Shown: one piece after another, positions 35,289-45,902 of the stretch
Position numbering within the stretch: position 1 is the first letter of the stretch
How the letters are laid out: each line of letters starts with the position of its first letter
Origin: Alisma plantago-aquatica
Taxonomy: Eukaryota; Streptophyta; Magnoliopsida; Alismatales; Alismataceae
NCBI GenBank assembly: GCA_963693085.1
Contig: OY856412.1
Span: 1,411,842,894-1,411,906,893, forward strand
Reading direction: 5' to 3'
Length of the DNA stretch: 64,000 bases
Made by a program: the position numbers and the translations under genes
The notes under the pieces: model-generated
Databases searched by the model: none
The model's input: only the letters and a program-made list of their open reading frames with translations
Told to the model about the DNA's origin: nothing

Positions 35289-36714
35289 TTTAGGCTGATT
35301 TACACCATAAAGACCTCTAGAACTTTGAAATTCTCATCCAAGTCCTTTCTTATTTAAGGGAACGTCCAATCTCATCTAAACTTATGCAAAGATCATGAAA
35401 TCTCAAGATCTAGGGGTAAAGAAAGCCAACTTTCAACTAGGGTACATACATGAAAGGTTTCCTTACTCAAACTTAGTGAATTTTATGTACAAAGGTCATT
35501 TTTTTTAATCTGATTATTCATTGATGTGTCCCTTTCACCATTTCTAATCTAAATGATGACAAGAGTCATAAAAGATGTTCTAAAAAGTGTATAGCACAAG
35601 TTGCACCCCTCAAATTGGGTAAACTGCATTTTACTCCAAATTAGGGTTTTTAAGCATAAGGATTATTCCACAAGCTGCATCTAGATGCCCAAGCTTGGGA
35701 AATCCATCATGTCTCATCATATTCACTCATATGATGTCTCATCATCAAAAGAACATCTTAACATGTGCAATTGCAAGTTAACCCCTTAACTGGGTAATTT
35801 GCACATAAGCCCCTGCATTACTAAAATAATACTACAACTTTGATTAAAAAGGACAAAATTGCAAGTATATGTTCCTGAGGAACTTAATTACATGTCAAAA
35901 GATAATCACCAGAGTTTACTTACATATTTAGGCAAAACACCTAGGGTTAGTTTATAACCCAGGTCAGGGATGTTACAGCCACAGTCTTTGGTGGTGGTGG
36001 AATGGGATCTTCTGTAGAAGATTATCTAAGGGCCAGTTTGATTGGACTGTAAATGAGCATGTGCAGACTGAACCCGTTATGTTTTTCAACTACACATGTT
36101 TGGTTTCACGCAGATCCAACCGACAGTGGAATTGGATCTCACAAATATAGATCGGCCCTATAGAAAAACGAGGAAAAGAAACCGCACCCAGAACGGGCGC
36201 GGTTAGTTTTCCAGGTGACCGGACACACTGATGCCTTCGCAAGAAACAGTTGCTTCGTCTACATCTGGTGTCTTCTTCGTTCCGATTGACTGCAGCTCTC
36301 ATTTTTTATATCACGATTCTACTGTTGTCCGCCACTACATGATCTGATATCGCACGGTGTTAAATCCTATTTAGTGTGGTCCAAAATTAATAATTTAATA
36401 TTATCAGTGCATTTTTTTAAAAGGATGTGATTATGAAGAGATACCGTAACCACCGTGTCTGTTCACCATGGCTGAGAAGATAACACACAATATCATAAAT
36501 AAGGACTGGTCCTCTCTCTGTGGTTTCTTTACGGCAACTGGAATCCCGTCTTACGGAGAACCCATAAGGAGAGAGAAACTTTACCCCTAAAGAAGACTAT
36601 CGTTACTCCGTTCGCTTCTCGCTTCCGCTCTTTCTGTGTATACTGTTCGGCACTGCCTTCAAGAGAGGAACAAGAATACTCACATAGAAAATCCGTCAAA
36701 TTTGGGTATGTAAT

Positions 36715-36728
36715 TGGCATCAGAGCCA
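36715..36728 (+). other. Element D copy 1 primer-binding site
   Basis: TGGCATCAGAGCCA, one base from a perfect tRNA-iMet complement. Confidence 0.65.
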
Positions 36729-37292
36729 TTGTTCCATCCTCCACGCCATGGTTAATTGTCCCGAGAATTAACAGTATTCGTGAATTGGTTCCGATATTAT
36801 TTCTGAATGGTGTTTCTGAAACGTTTTCCGGCGGCAGCAAGAAATTCAATGCCATGTTTGGGCATTGCGTCGATCTCTTTCTTAAAAGTAAAGCACCGAC
36901 ACTTCTCTAAACCTTCCTCTTATTCCCTTCTGGTAGTTTGGGGACTCGATAGTTATATACTTATTATTTACGAGAAACAACAACCACATGAATGTAACAA
37001 ACAATTTTACGTTTTTGTCTTTTTGTGTGCTCCGGGATGCGGATGACTTTATAAAATGCATTGATTGCATTAGTTTCCACCAATATGTATGCAATACAGA
37101 AATTGAAACTCGAAACTGTTACAATAACTTCTCTCATTCTAGTCAAAGTCGTTGTATACTTGTTTAATTGCAAGCAGACCTGTTCGTCATTAGGACTTAT
37201 ACATTTCTGTTGCTTTTAACTCTGGTCACTCTTTTGGATATTGAGTTTGTTTGGTTTTCAAACACTATATTAGCAGTTTTGATTTCCACTGC

Positions 37293-37297
<5 letters not shown>

Positions 37298-37349
<52 letters not shown>
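37298..37349. repeat. (TA)n microsatellite
   Basis: About 26 TA units. Further TA runs at 37423-37447 and 37787-37804 flank a small insertion. The 76-bp stretch after this run (37350-37424) occurs again at 37805-37880. Confidence 0.95.
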
Positions 37350-37351
<2 letters not shown>

Positions 37352-37447
37352 AATGTGTTCTTCTTTTTCGTAAAGGCTATGTATAATGAGCAACACAACA
37401 TTGATCCGTCTTCTTTTATGGGTATATATATATATATATATATATAT

Positions 37448-37786
37448 GGCCCATCTTTATTGTCCGCGCGGGTAGCTACCCGCCCACCATTTCGGTTACT
37501 TTTTTTCAAGTTAGTTTCTTTTGACATGTAGAGGGTTACTTTACCTTGCAAACTGCTAAGTTTTGTGCATAGATAGTTACGTTTGCAACAGCAGATTTTA
37601 AAACACGGATACATATATATCTGCTGTATATTTTGTACAGAGTTACTTTTTTAGTCGCATAGTTACTTTTTGATCAATATAGTTACTTTTTTGATAGCAG
37701 GGTTACTTTTCTGGCCAGAATAGTTACTTTTTTGGCTGCAGGGTAGCAAAATCCAGACTACCCGCGCGGGCAATGAATGAACGCCC
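37448..37786. mobile_element. MITE-like insertion in (TA)n
   Basis: 339 bp bounded by TA runs. Its ends are imperfect inverted repeats of about 28 bp sharing CCGCGCGGGTAG. The interior has about seven copies of GTTACTTTTTT-like words. No coding capacity. It is missing from copy 2 of element D. Confidence 0.7.
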
Positions 37787-38138
37787 ATATATATATATAT
37801 ATATCAAATGTGTTCTTCCTTTTCGTAAAGGCTATATATAATGAGCAACGCAACAGTGATGCGTCTTCTTTTATGGGTAGCCATAAAATTTTGTTTTTCA
37901 ACTTAAAGTGACCACTGTTTAATTAATGGTGTCATCTACAAAGACTTGTCAACTCGGCACTTGAATCACGTGGTGATGTCAACCCCTTTACCAATGGTGT
38001 ATTATGAAGTAAATAAAGTAGCACCCAAAGGTGTATTATTTTATTGGTATTAAATATAGTGAGTTGATTCAGATATGCTTTTAGATATATAACATATTTT
38101 TGTCCAAAGAAAACATATTTATATTATTTTATTGGTTT

Positions 38139-38930
38139 GTGGGATCCGTGAACACATCATGGAGATGAGAGACATTGCTGCCCAATTTAATGAGATTGAA
38201 CTATCTATTTCTGATGCATTTCTAGTTCACTTCATTTTAACTTCCTTGCGTAGTCAGTATAGATCATTAAGGTCTCTTACAACACACAAAAGGAGAAATG
38301 GTCAATAAATGATTTGTTGGCCATGCGTGTTCAAGAAGAAGAGAGACTTAAGAATGAAGGGATCCGTACTGCACATTTGAGCATCAATGACAAGCATGGA
38401 CGCAAAGGTAAAGGAAAAATGAAAGGAACAACTCATATATCAGGTGGTGTGTCCAAGCCAGGAGATGGCAAGGCTGGGGGAAGCAAGGCTAATATGAAAT
38501 GCTTCTTCTGTCATAAGAAAGGACATGCTAAAAAGGAGTGCTTCAAGTACAAGAAATGGTTGGAAAAGAAAGGTATTATGTCTCTTGTTTCATATGAATG
38601 TCATCTTTCTAATATTCCTTTATATAGTTAGTGGCTTGACTCTGGTGCCACTATGCATATTTCCAATACATTGTAGGGATTTCTGAATCAAAGGAAACTA
38701 ATGGAGTGTGAAAAAGTTCATTATTCTGGAAATAAATTGGGCTCACGCGTAAAGGCTGTTGGCACATGCAGATTAATCCTTGATAATGGAAGCGTGCTGG
38801 ATTTAGAAAATACTTTCTATGTACCAAACTATAGTAGAAATTTAGTCTCTATTTCTAGATTAGACAAACTAAATTATACTTTTATTCTTCAAAGTGGACG
38901 ACTCTCATTGTATAAAAAAACTTAGAATTA
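38139..38930 (+). pseudogene. Element D copy 1 gag end and protease remnant
   Basis: Gag C-terminal part with the MLAMRVQEEERLKNEG helix and a CCHC knuckle CFFCHKKGHAKKEC. After a TAG comes the protease start (WLDSGATMHISN), then GSRVKAVGTCRLILDNGS and FYVPNYSRNLVSISRL. Stops at 38629 and around 38674 interrupt it. About 580 bp of gag seen in copy 2 (42304-42880) is deleted here. Confidence 0.85.
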
Positions 38931-39059
38931 TTGATACTTGTCTTTTAATAAATGATCTTTACCAAGTTCAATTAAGCCCTCATTTTTGAGCAATCACTTA
39001 TAGTACAACATGATATTATTGGAAATAAACGTACATTACTATATGAAAAGTCATCACTA

Positions 39060-39912
39060 CTTTAGCACCGAAGGTTGGGACACATATCCAAAGATTAGTA
39101 AAAGAAGACATTTTAGAGCCTTTAGATTTTACCAACTTTGGAACGTGTGTTGAATGCATAAAGGCTAAGCAAACCAACACTTCTAAAAAGGATGTTAAGA
39201 GGAGTAGTGGAACACTAGAAATAATTCACACCGATATATGTGGACCATTCACACTTTGTTTTACATGAGAAAAGTATTTTGCAACTTTTATTGATGACTA
39301 TTCACGATATATGTTTCTCTACTTATTAAATGAAAAAAGTGAGATTTTTCAAGCCTTTAAAGACTTTAAAGTTGAAGTGGAGAAATAATTAGGAAATGTG
39401 ATTAAGATAGTTAGATCAGACAGAGGAGGCGAATATTATGGAAGGTTCATTGAGATGGGACAAAGAAATGGACCATTTGCACATATCCTTCAAGAAGAAG
39501 GTATTGTACCTCAATATACAATGTCAGGCACACCAAGTCAAAATGGTGTAGCTGAAAGAAGGAACCGAACATTAAAAGAAATGGTTCATGCAATGCTTTG
39601 TAATTCATCCATTCCTTCTACAATGTGGAGTGAGGCTTTAAAGACGACAGTGCATGTATTAAAAAAGGTTCCTAGCAAGTCTGTCCAGAAAATCCCATAT
39701 GAATTATGGACAGGAAGGAAGCCATCCTTGAACTATATGCACATATGAAGATTTCGTGCAGAAGCTAGATTTACAATCCACATGAGAAGGCATTTGACCC
39801 AAGAATCACTAGTGGTTTCTTCATTGGTTACCCAGAGAGGTCAAAGGGATATAGGTTTTATTGTCCATCTCATCCACACAAGATAGTCGAGACTGGTAAG
39901 GCTAAAATTTTG
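39060..39912 (+). pseudogene. Element D copy 1 integrase remnant
   Basis: Copia integrase: CVECIKAKQTNT finger end, HTDICGPF, FIDDYSRYMFLYLL, IVRSDRGGEYYGRF and PSQNGVAERRNRTLKEM. Several stops and small indels break it. It ends abruptly at 39912, inside the segment that in copy 2 reads AKIFGG. Confidence 0.88.
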
Positions 39913-40006
39913 CACAGTATTTGTGGTCACAGGTTGTTCTTGATTTGCAAGTATTTGGTGGCTACTTACTGCAGAGGAAGTTTTGGTTAGGGGGTTCTAG
40001 AAAATG
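39913..40006 (+). other. Junction between the two D copies
   Basis: 94 bp with no match elsewhere in the window. It is probably the sequence that lay upstream of the repeated block, for example more of D's LTR. In copy 1 the matching part has been displaced beyond the left edge by element B. Confidence 0.5.
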
Positions 40007-40686
40007 GCCACAGTCTTTGGTGGTGGTAGAACGTGATCCTCTGTAGAAGATTATCTAAGGGCTAGTTTGGTTGGGCTGCAAATGAACAACTGCAGACCCA
40101 ACCCGTTATGTTTTTCAACTACACATGTTTGGTTTCATGCGGATCCAACCGACGGCGGAACTGGATCTCACAAATATAGATCAGCCCTGTAGAAAAATGA
40201 GGAAAAGAAGCCGCACCCATACTAGGCGTGCGGTTAGTTTTCTGTGTGACCGGCCACACTGCCGCCTTCGCAAGAAACGGTTGCTTTGCCTCCATCTGGC
40301 ATCTTCTCAGTTCCAGTTGACCAGTTGACTGCAACTCTCATTTTTTATATCACGATTACAGTGTATTTTTTCAAAAGATGTGTCTGTTACCATTATGAAA
40401 GAGATACCTTAACCACCGTATGTGTTCATGATGGTTGAGGAGATAACACACGGTATCATAAATAAGGACTCATCAGCTCTCCGTGGTTTCTTTACGGCAA
40501 CCGGAATCCCATCTTACGGAGAACCCATAAGGAGAGAGAAACTTTGCCCCTAAAGAAGACTAAGTTACTCCGTTCGCTTCTCGCTTCCGCTCTTTCTCTG
40601 CAGACTGTTCGACACTGCATTCAAAAGAGGAACAAGAACACTCAGATGGAAACTCCGTCAAATCTGAGTATGATTTCTCTATCAAT

Positions 40687-40700
40687 TGGCATCACAGCCA
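40687..40700 (+). other. Element D copy 2 primer-binding site, degraded
   Basis: TGGCATCACAGCCA, two mismatches from the tRNA-iMet complement. Confidence 0.6.
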
Positions 40701-41130
40701 TTGTTCGATCCTCCACGCCATGGTTAATTGTTCCGAAATTAACAGTATTCGTGAATGGGTTCCGATATTATTTTTGAATGGTGTTTCTGAAATGTTGTCT
40801 GGCGGCAGCAAGAAACAAACAACCACATCAATGCAACAAATAATTTTACGTTTTTGTCTTTTGGTGTGCTCCGGGATGCGGATGACTTTTTTAAATGGCA
40901 TTGATTGCATAAGTTCCCACCAATATATATGCAATACAGAAATTGAAACTCGAAACTGTTACAATGACTTCTCTCATTCTAGTCAAAGTCGTTGTATACT
41001 TGTTTAATTGCAAGCGGACCTGTTCGTCATTAGGACTTGTACATTTCTGTTGGTTTCAACGGTAGTCACTCTTTTGGATGTTGAGTTTGTTTGATTTTCA
41101 AACTACATTAGCAGTTTTGATTTCCAATGT

Positions 41131-41434
41131 ACTATATATATATATATATATACTAGTGAACGCACACGTGCACATGCATGTGACATATAAAATTTGTGGA
41201 AAATATGTGGGAAGAAGACTCGTCCGTGAAAGGATCTTTACGGTAAAAGATATTTGTGTTGGTTGTTTGAAAGGAGAGAATCAAAGAACCGTTTCCATGA
41301 GATGGAGAGAAAAATACAGAATTGAAGATAATAAAAGTTAATAGGAAAATGTGAAAATAAATATTTGTAGGAGAAAAATTCTTTGAAAAAAAGAGAAAAG
41401 AGAGTAAATCAAGGAGAGCGCAGTATCAAACTCG

Positions 41435-41506
<72 letters not shown>

Positions 41507-41905
41507 AGGCTAGAATACACTCGAGTGTACAGATCACGTCGTACACCCCAATGGTGTTTGCCTATCTAGACCATATTTTTCTAAAATCTAATCCATTGAT
41601 CTTCATGGTTACAATAATAATAGGCCACATATAAAATTTGAGCTCATTTGGATGAGAATAAGTCACTCATCTAAGGACAACAAAATCGACGCATAAAACT
41701 AATTTGAAATGCATGATTTTTACCTCCTTTAGATGCATGACCTATAAGTGTCCAAATGAGCTAAAATTTATTATATAGTAGGTTCTTAAGATAATTAAGA
41801 AGATAAATGGTTTAGATTTTTCAAAAAGTTACTTTATCTTTAAAACCGACTGAAGTGTACGGTGTCTCCAGTACACTCGAGTGTACACTAGCCTGACTCT
41901 CTCTT

Positions 41906-41978
<73 letters not shown>
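41131..41978. repeat. (TA)n complex holding two insertions
   Basis: TA runs at 41131-41152, 41438-41503 and 41925-41978, the last preceded by (CT)n. They bracket 41153-41437, which begins CTAGTGAACGCACACGTGC and lacks clear inverted ends, and the MITE at 41504-41898. Copy 1 of D has neither at this site. Confidence 0.8.
41504..41898. mobile_element. MITE with 26-28-bp inverted ends in (TA)n
   Basis: 395 bp. Left end GTCAGGCTAGAATACACTCG; the right end is its near-perfect inverse with TACACTCGAGTGTAC inside both arms. AT-rich, no coding capacity. A TA run abuts its left end; (CT)n then (TA)n lie to its right. Confidence 0.85.
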
Positions 41979-41980
<2 letters not shown>

Positions 41981-42515
41981 AATGTGTTCTTCCTTTTCGT
42001 AAAGGTTATGTATAATGAGCAACACAACAGTGATGCGTCTTCTTTTATGGGTAACTATAAAATTTTGTTTTTCAACTTAAAGTGACCACTGTTTAATTAA
42101 TGGCGTCATCTACAAAGACTTGTCAACTCGGCACTTGAATCACGTGGTGATGTCAACCCCTTTACCAATGGTGTATTATAAAGTAAATAAAGTAGCACCC
42201 AAAGGTGTATTATTTTATTGGTATTAAACATAGTGAGTTGATTCGGATATGCTTTTAGATATATAACATGTTTTTGTCCAAATACAACATATTTATATTA
42301 TTCTAAATGCATATGCCATTTATTTTTATTCTATAAATGGTCTAACTCACATTATATACGAATCCTATTATGTACTACAAATTCATCCAAAGATAATTTG
42401 TAACGACAAATTGTGATTCATATCATAAAAGTAAATAAAGTAGACCTCATAAGTTACTTTTATATTTTAGTTGTGGTTTTAATATGAAATTTTAATTATT
42501 ACAGTTATTTCCTCA

Positions 42516-43380
42516 TCCTTGCATGGTGAAAATAACAATATTTTTACTTTAAATGGTTCAAATTTTGATGAATGGAAAGAAAAAGTCATGTTTACGCTAG
42601 GGTGTATGGATCTAGACTTAGCTTTCTACGTGGAAAAATCGCAACCACTAATAGAGGAAAGTGGCACTGTTGAAAAAGCAATTTATGATAAGTGGGAACG
42701 TTCTAATAGACTTAGCTCACTGCTTATGTAAGAACATGTAGGAAAGCATTAGACGGTCTATTCCTTCTTCTAAATTGGTAAAAGATTTTCTAAATGCGGT
42801 GGAGGAACAATATATTTCTTCTAGTAAGTCTAGGATCAACACCTTGATGGCTAAGATGTGCTCTATGAAGTATAATGGTTCTTGTGGGATCCGTGAACAC
42901 ATCATGGAGATGAGAGACATTGCTGCCCAACTTAATGAGATGGAGCTATCTATTTCTAATGCATTTTTAGTTCACTTCATTTTAACTTCGTCCTTGTGTA
43001 GTCAGTATGGATCATTCAAGGACTCTTACAACACACAAAAGGAGAAATAGTCAATAAATGATTTGTTGGCCATGTGTGTTCAAGAAGAAGAGAGACTTAA
43101 GAATGAAGGGATCCCTACTGAACATTTGAGCATCAATGACAAGCATGGACGCAAGGGTAAAGGAAAAATGAAAGGAACAACTCATATATCAGGTGGTGTG
43201 TCCAATTCAGGAGATGGCAAGGCTGGGGAAAGCAAGGCTAATATGAAATGCTTCTTCTGCCATAAGAAAGGACATGCTAAAAAGGCGTGCTTTAAGTACA
43301 AGAAATGGTTGGAAAAGAAAGGGATTATGTCTCTTGTTTCATATGAATGTCATCTTTCTAATGTTCGTTTATATAATTAG
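42516..43380 (+). pseudogene. Element D copy 2 gag
   Basis: Copia gag: FTLNGSNFDEWKEKVMFTL at the start, KWERSNRLSSLLM, then after a frameshift near 42731 SISSSKSRINTLMAKMC-like and REHIMEMRDIAAQL blocks, LLAMCVQEEERLKNEG and CCHC knuckle CFFCHKKGHAKKAC. A TAG at 43048-43050 and the frameshift break it. This is the fuller of the two D gags. Confidence 0.85.
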
Positions 43381-43812
43381 TGGCTTGACTCTGGTGCCAC
43401 TGTGCATATTTCCAATACATTGTAGGGATTTCTGAATCAAAGGAAACTAACAGAGTGTAAAAAAATCCTTTATTCTGGAAATAAATTGGGCTCGCGCGTA
43501 AAGGCTCTTGGCACATGCAGATTAATCCTTGATAATGGAAGCTTCCTAGATTTAGAAAATATTTTCTATGTACCAAACTATAGTAGAAATTTAGTCTCTA
43601 TTTCTATATTAGACAAACTAAATTATACTTTTATTCTTCAAAGTGGACGACTCTCATTGTATAAAAACTCTAGTATTATTGGTACTTGTCTTTTAATAAA
43701 TGATCTTTATCAAGTTCAATTAAGCCCTCATTTTGAGCAATCACTTATAGTCCAACATGATATTATTGGAAATAAACATACATTACTATATGAAAAGTCA
43801 TCACTATTTTGA
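43381..43812 (+). pseudogene. Element D copy 2 protease
   Basis: WLDSGATVHISN keeps the catalytic DSG. GTCRLILDNGSFLDL and FYVPNYSRNLVSI follow. Stops near 43424 and at 43810-43812 interrupt it. It runs toward the GAG-pre-integrase segment. Confidence 0.8.
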
Positions 43813-44700
43813 CACCGAAGGTTGAGACACATATCTAAAGAAAGAATCTAAAGATTAGTAAAAGAAGGCATTTTAGAGCCTTTAGATTTTACCAACTTTG
43901 GAACGTGTGTTGAATGCATAAAGGCTAAGCAAACCAACACTTCTAAAAAAGATGTTAAGAGGAGTAGTGGAACACTAGAAATAATTCACACGGATATATG
44001 TGGACCATTCACACCTTGTTTTGCAGAGGAAAAGTATTTTGCAACCTTTATTGATGACTATACACGATCTATGTTTCTCTACTTATTAAATGACAAAAGT
44101 GAGGTTTTTCAAGCCTTTGAGGACGTTAAAGTTGAAGTTGAGAAACAATTAGGAAATGTGATTAAGATAGTTAGATCAGATAGAGGAGGCGAATATTATG
44201 GAAGGTTCACTGAGATGGGACAAAGAAAGGGAGCATTTGCACATTTTCTTCAAGAAGAAGGTATTGTACCTCAATATACAATGCCAGACACACCAAGTCA
44301 AAATGGTATAGCTGACAGAAGGAATCGAACATTAAAAGAAATGGTTCGTGCAATGCTTTGTAATTCATCCTTTCCTTCTACAATGTGGAGTGAGGCTTTA
44401 AAGATGACAATGCATGTATTACACAAGGTTCCTAGCAAGTTTGTCCAGAAAACCCCATATGAATTATGGATAGGAAGGAAGCCATCCTTGAACTATATGC
44501 ACATATGGAGATGTCGTGCAAAAGCTAGAATCTACAATCTATGTGAGAAGGAATTTGACCCAAGAACCGCTAGTGGTTTCTTAATTGGTTACCCAGAGAG
44601 GTCAAAGGGATATAGGTTTTATTGTCCATCTCATCCACAAAAGATAGTCGAGACTGGTAAGGCTAAAATTTTTGGAGGATCATCCAGTCAGTGGGAATGA
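43813..44700 (+). pseudogene. Element D copy 2 integrase
   Basis: RLRHISKERI-type segment, CVECIKAKQTNT, HTDICGPFTPC, FIDDYTRSMFLYLL, IVRSDRGGEYYG and PSQNGIADRRNRTLKEM, then the C-terminal FLIGYPERSKGYRFYCPSH. The DDE triad is present except that the Glu motif reads ADRRN rather than AERRN, so the third acidic residue is changed to Asp. Open for 209 residues from 44071. Confidence 0.88.
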
Positions 44701-45204
44701 TCTTCTTCAGAATGTAACTTTTGATGAAGTGCAGGATAGTGTTGTCCCATCTGCACCTAGTCAAACTCGGATAAGCTATCTAATTATTGTTCCCATGAAC
44801 AATTGTCAAGTGGATGAGCCAACAGAAGTAGATCATGCTACTAGTTAGGTTGTATATGAACAAATTGATCATGTTCATGATCAAGGACAACTTGAAGAGC
44901 CTATAGAAAATGTAGAACCCAATGCTGAATTACGAAGATCAACCAGATCAAGGAGGCCTACCATTCCATCTGACTATGTTGTATACCTTCAAGAGCCAAA
45001 TATTAACTTAGAAGATATTGATCCCTTGTCTTTTTCACAAGCAATGGATTGTGGAAATTCTTCAAAGTGGCTTGATGCCATGAAAGAGGAACTAGCATCC
45101 ATGGATAAGAATCAAGTTTGGGACATTGTACCTTTACCAAAGAGTACTAAACCTATTGGTTGTAAATGGGTCTTTAAGACCAAAAGAAACTCAAATGGTG
45201 CAAC
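44701..45204 (+). pseudogene. Element D copy 2 RT start, cut by CACTA
   Basis: After a stop region the linker reads RRSTRSRRPTIPSDYVVYLQ, then SFSQAMDCGNSSKWLDAMKEE and IGCKWVFKTKRNSNG, the standard start of copia RT. At 45204 it meets the CACTA; the frame resumes at 54822 with KRYKARL. Confidence 0.9.
45202..45204. other. CACTA target duplication (left)
   Basis: AAC, matched by AAC at 54819-54821. Three-base duplications are typical of CACTA elements. Confidence 0.92.
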
Positions 45205-45225
45205 CACTACTACAGAAATGCCTTT

Positions 45226-45640
45226 TAGCGTCGGTTGTTTAACCCCCTTTGGCGTCGGTTTCTGAGCGACGCCTATGTGGGCGCCGCTAAAGGTCGAACA
45301 CTTCGGCGTCGGTTTTTTAACCGACGCCTATTTAGTGTACAGGCGTCGGTTGTTTAGTTGATCACCGACGCCAAAAGGGTTCGCGCCACAGAAAATGGCA
45401 TCATCTAGGACACATTCTGCGTCAGTGTTTAATTGGTAACCAACGCAGAAAGTGTCCTAGATGACGCCGTTTTCTGTGGTGCGAACCCTTTTAGTGTCGG
45501 TGATCAACTAAACAACCGACGCTATATGGCATTTCCAGCACGGCCATTTCCAGCACGGCCGTGGCCACATGAGGCGTCGGTTTTTTTTCAAAAAACCGAC
45601 GCTGTAGGTCTTTGCTGACGGTTTTCTGTAAATAACCGAC
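45226..45640. repeat. CACTA left subterminal repeats
   Basis: Many copies of GCGTCGGTT and AACCGACGC in both orientations, for example a near-perfect hairpin at 45304-45328. In En/Spm such repeats bind the TNPA protein. The 45532-45560 stretch also has CAGCACGGCC twice, a motif found near the right end too. Confidence 0.88.
45343..45522. repeat. 79-bp-arm inverted repeat near CACTA left end
   Basis: Arms 45343-45421 and 45444-45522 with a 22-bp loop. The arms differ at only a few positions, and contain the subterminal motif plus about 50 bp of unrelated sequence (AAAAGGGTTCGC..., TCTAGGACAC...). Transcription would give a long, nearly perfect hairpin. Confidence 0.9.
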
Positions 45641-45902
45641 GCCTATATCTTTTTTTTTCATATCAGTTTGCAGGCCTGCTGTGGCTGGTCAGCAGGATGA
45701 GAACCTACAGTTCGATTTTCTGAACTACAGGTTTACGACAACCATTGATATCAGCCTACAAACATGTCACAAACCTGCAAAATTAACAAAAAAAATTTCA
45801 CACAAGTAGATACATTCAGACATCAATTCAATTCTCACATTCACACATATAGAAACATTCAAATACATGTATTAACATTCAGAAATATTCATTTACAAAG
45901 TA

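Larger units (their letters stand above)
31275..35977 (-). mobile_element. Element B 5' LTR (right copy)
   Basis: 4703 bp, TG...CA bounded, complete. It shares its first ~100 bp and much of its end with A's LTR but has a different dyad array. Dyads lie at 33415-33735 and 34012-34792, the TATA box at 35279-35288. It is followed by GCCAC at 35978, the expected target duplication; the partner lies left of the window. Confidence 0.93.
35978..39912 (+). mobile_element. Element D, copy 1: decayed Ty1/copia
   Basis: Partial copia element beginning at the B insertion edge. It includes LTR-like DNA with a TATA-like CATAAATAAGG near 36495, a PBS-like site at 36715, a leader with (TA)n, then gag, protease and integrase remnants. 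It ends near 39912, mid-pol. The same sequence starts again at 40007, so the two are tandem copies. Each has indels the other lacks (for example, about 90 bp near 36325 and about 128 bp near 36845 are only in copy 1), so the duplication is old. Confidence 0.8.
40007..45204 (+). mobile_element. Element D, copy 2: decayed Ty1/copia
   Basis: Starts GCCACAGTCTTTGG exactly as at 35978. LTR-like DNA, PBS-like site, a long AT-rich leader with small insertions, then gag, protease, integrase and the start of RT. It is broken at 45204 by the CACTA element. Twenty bases of RT beyond the target duplication remain at 54822-54841, before element C cuts it again. The rest lies right of the window. Confidence 0.85.

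Noticed and set aside
37270..37614. Frames with long Tyr-Ile runs
   Set aside because: Translated (TA)n microsatellite.
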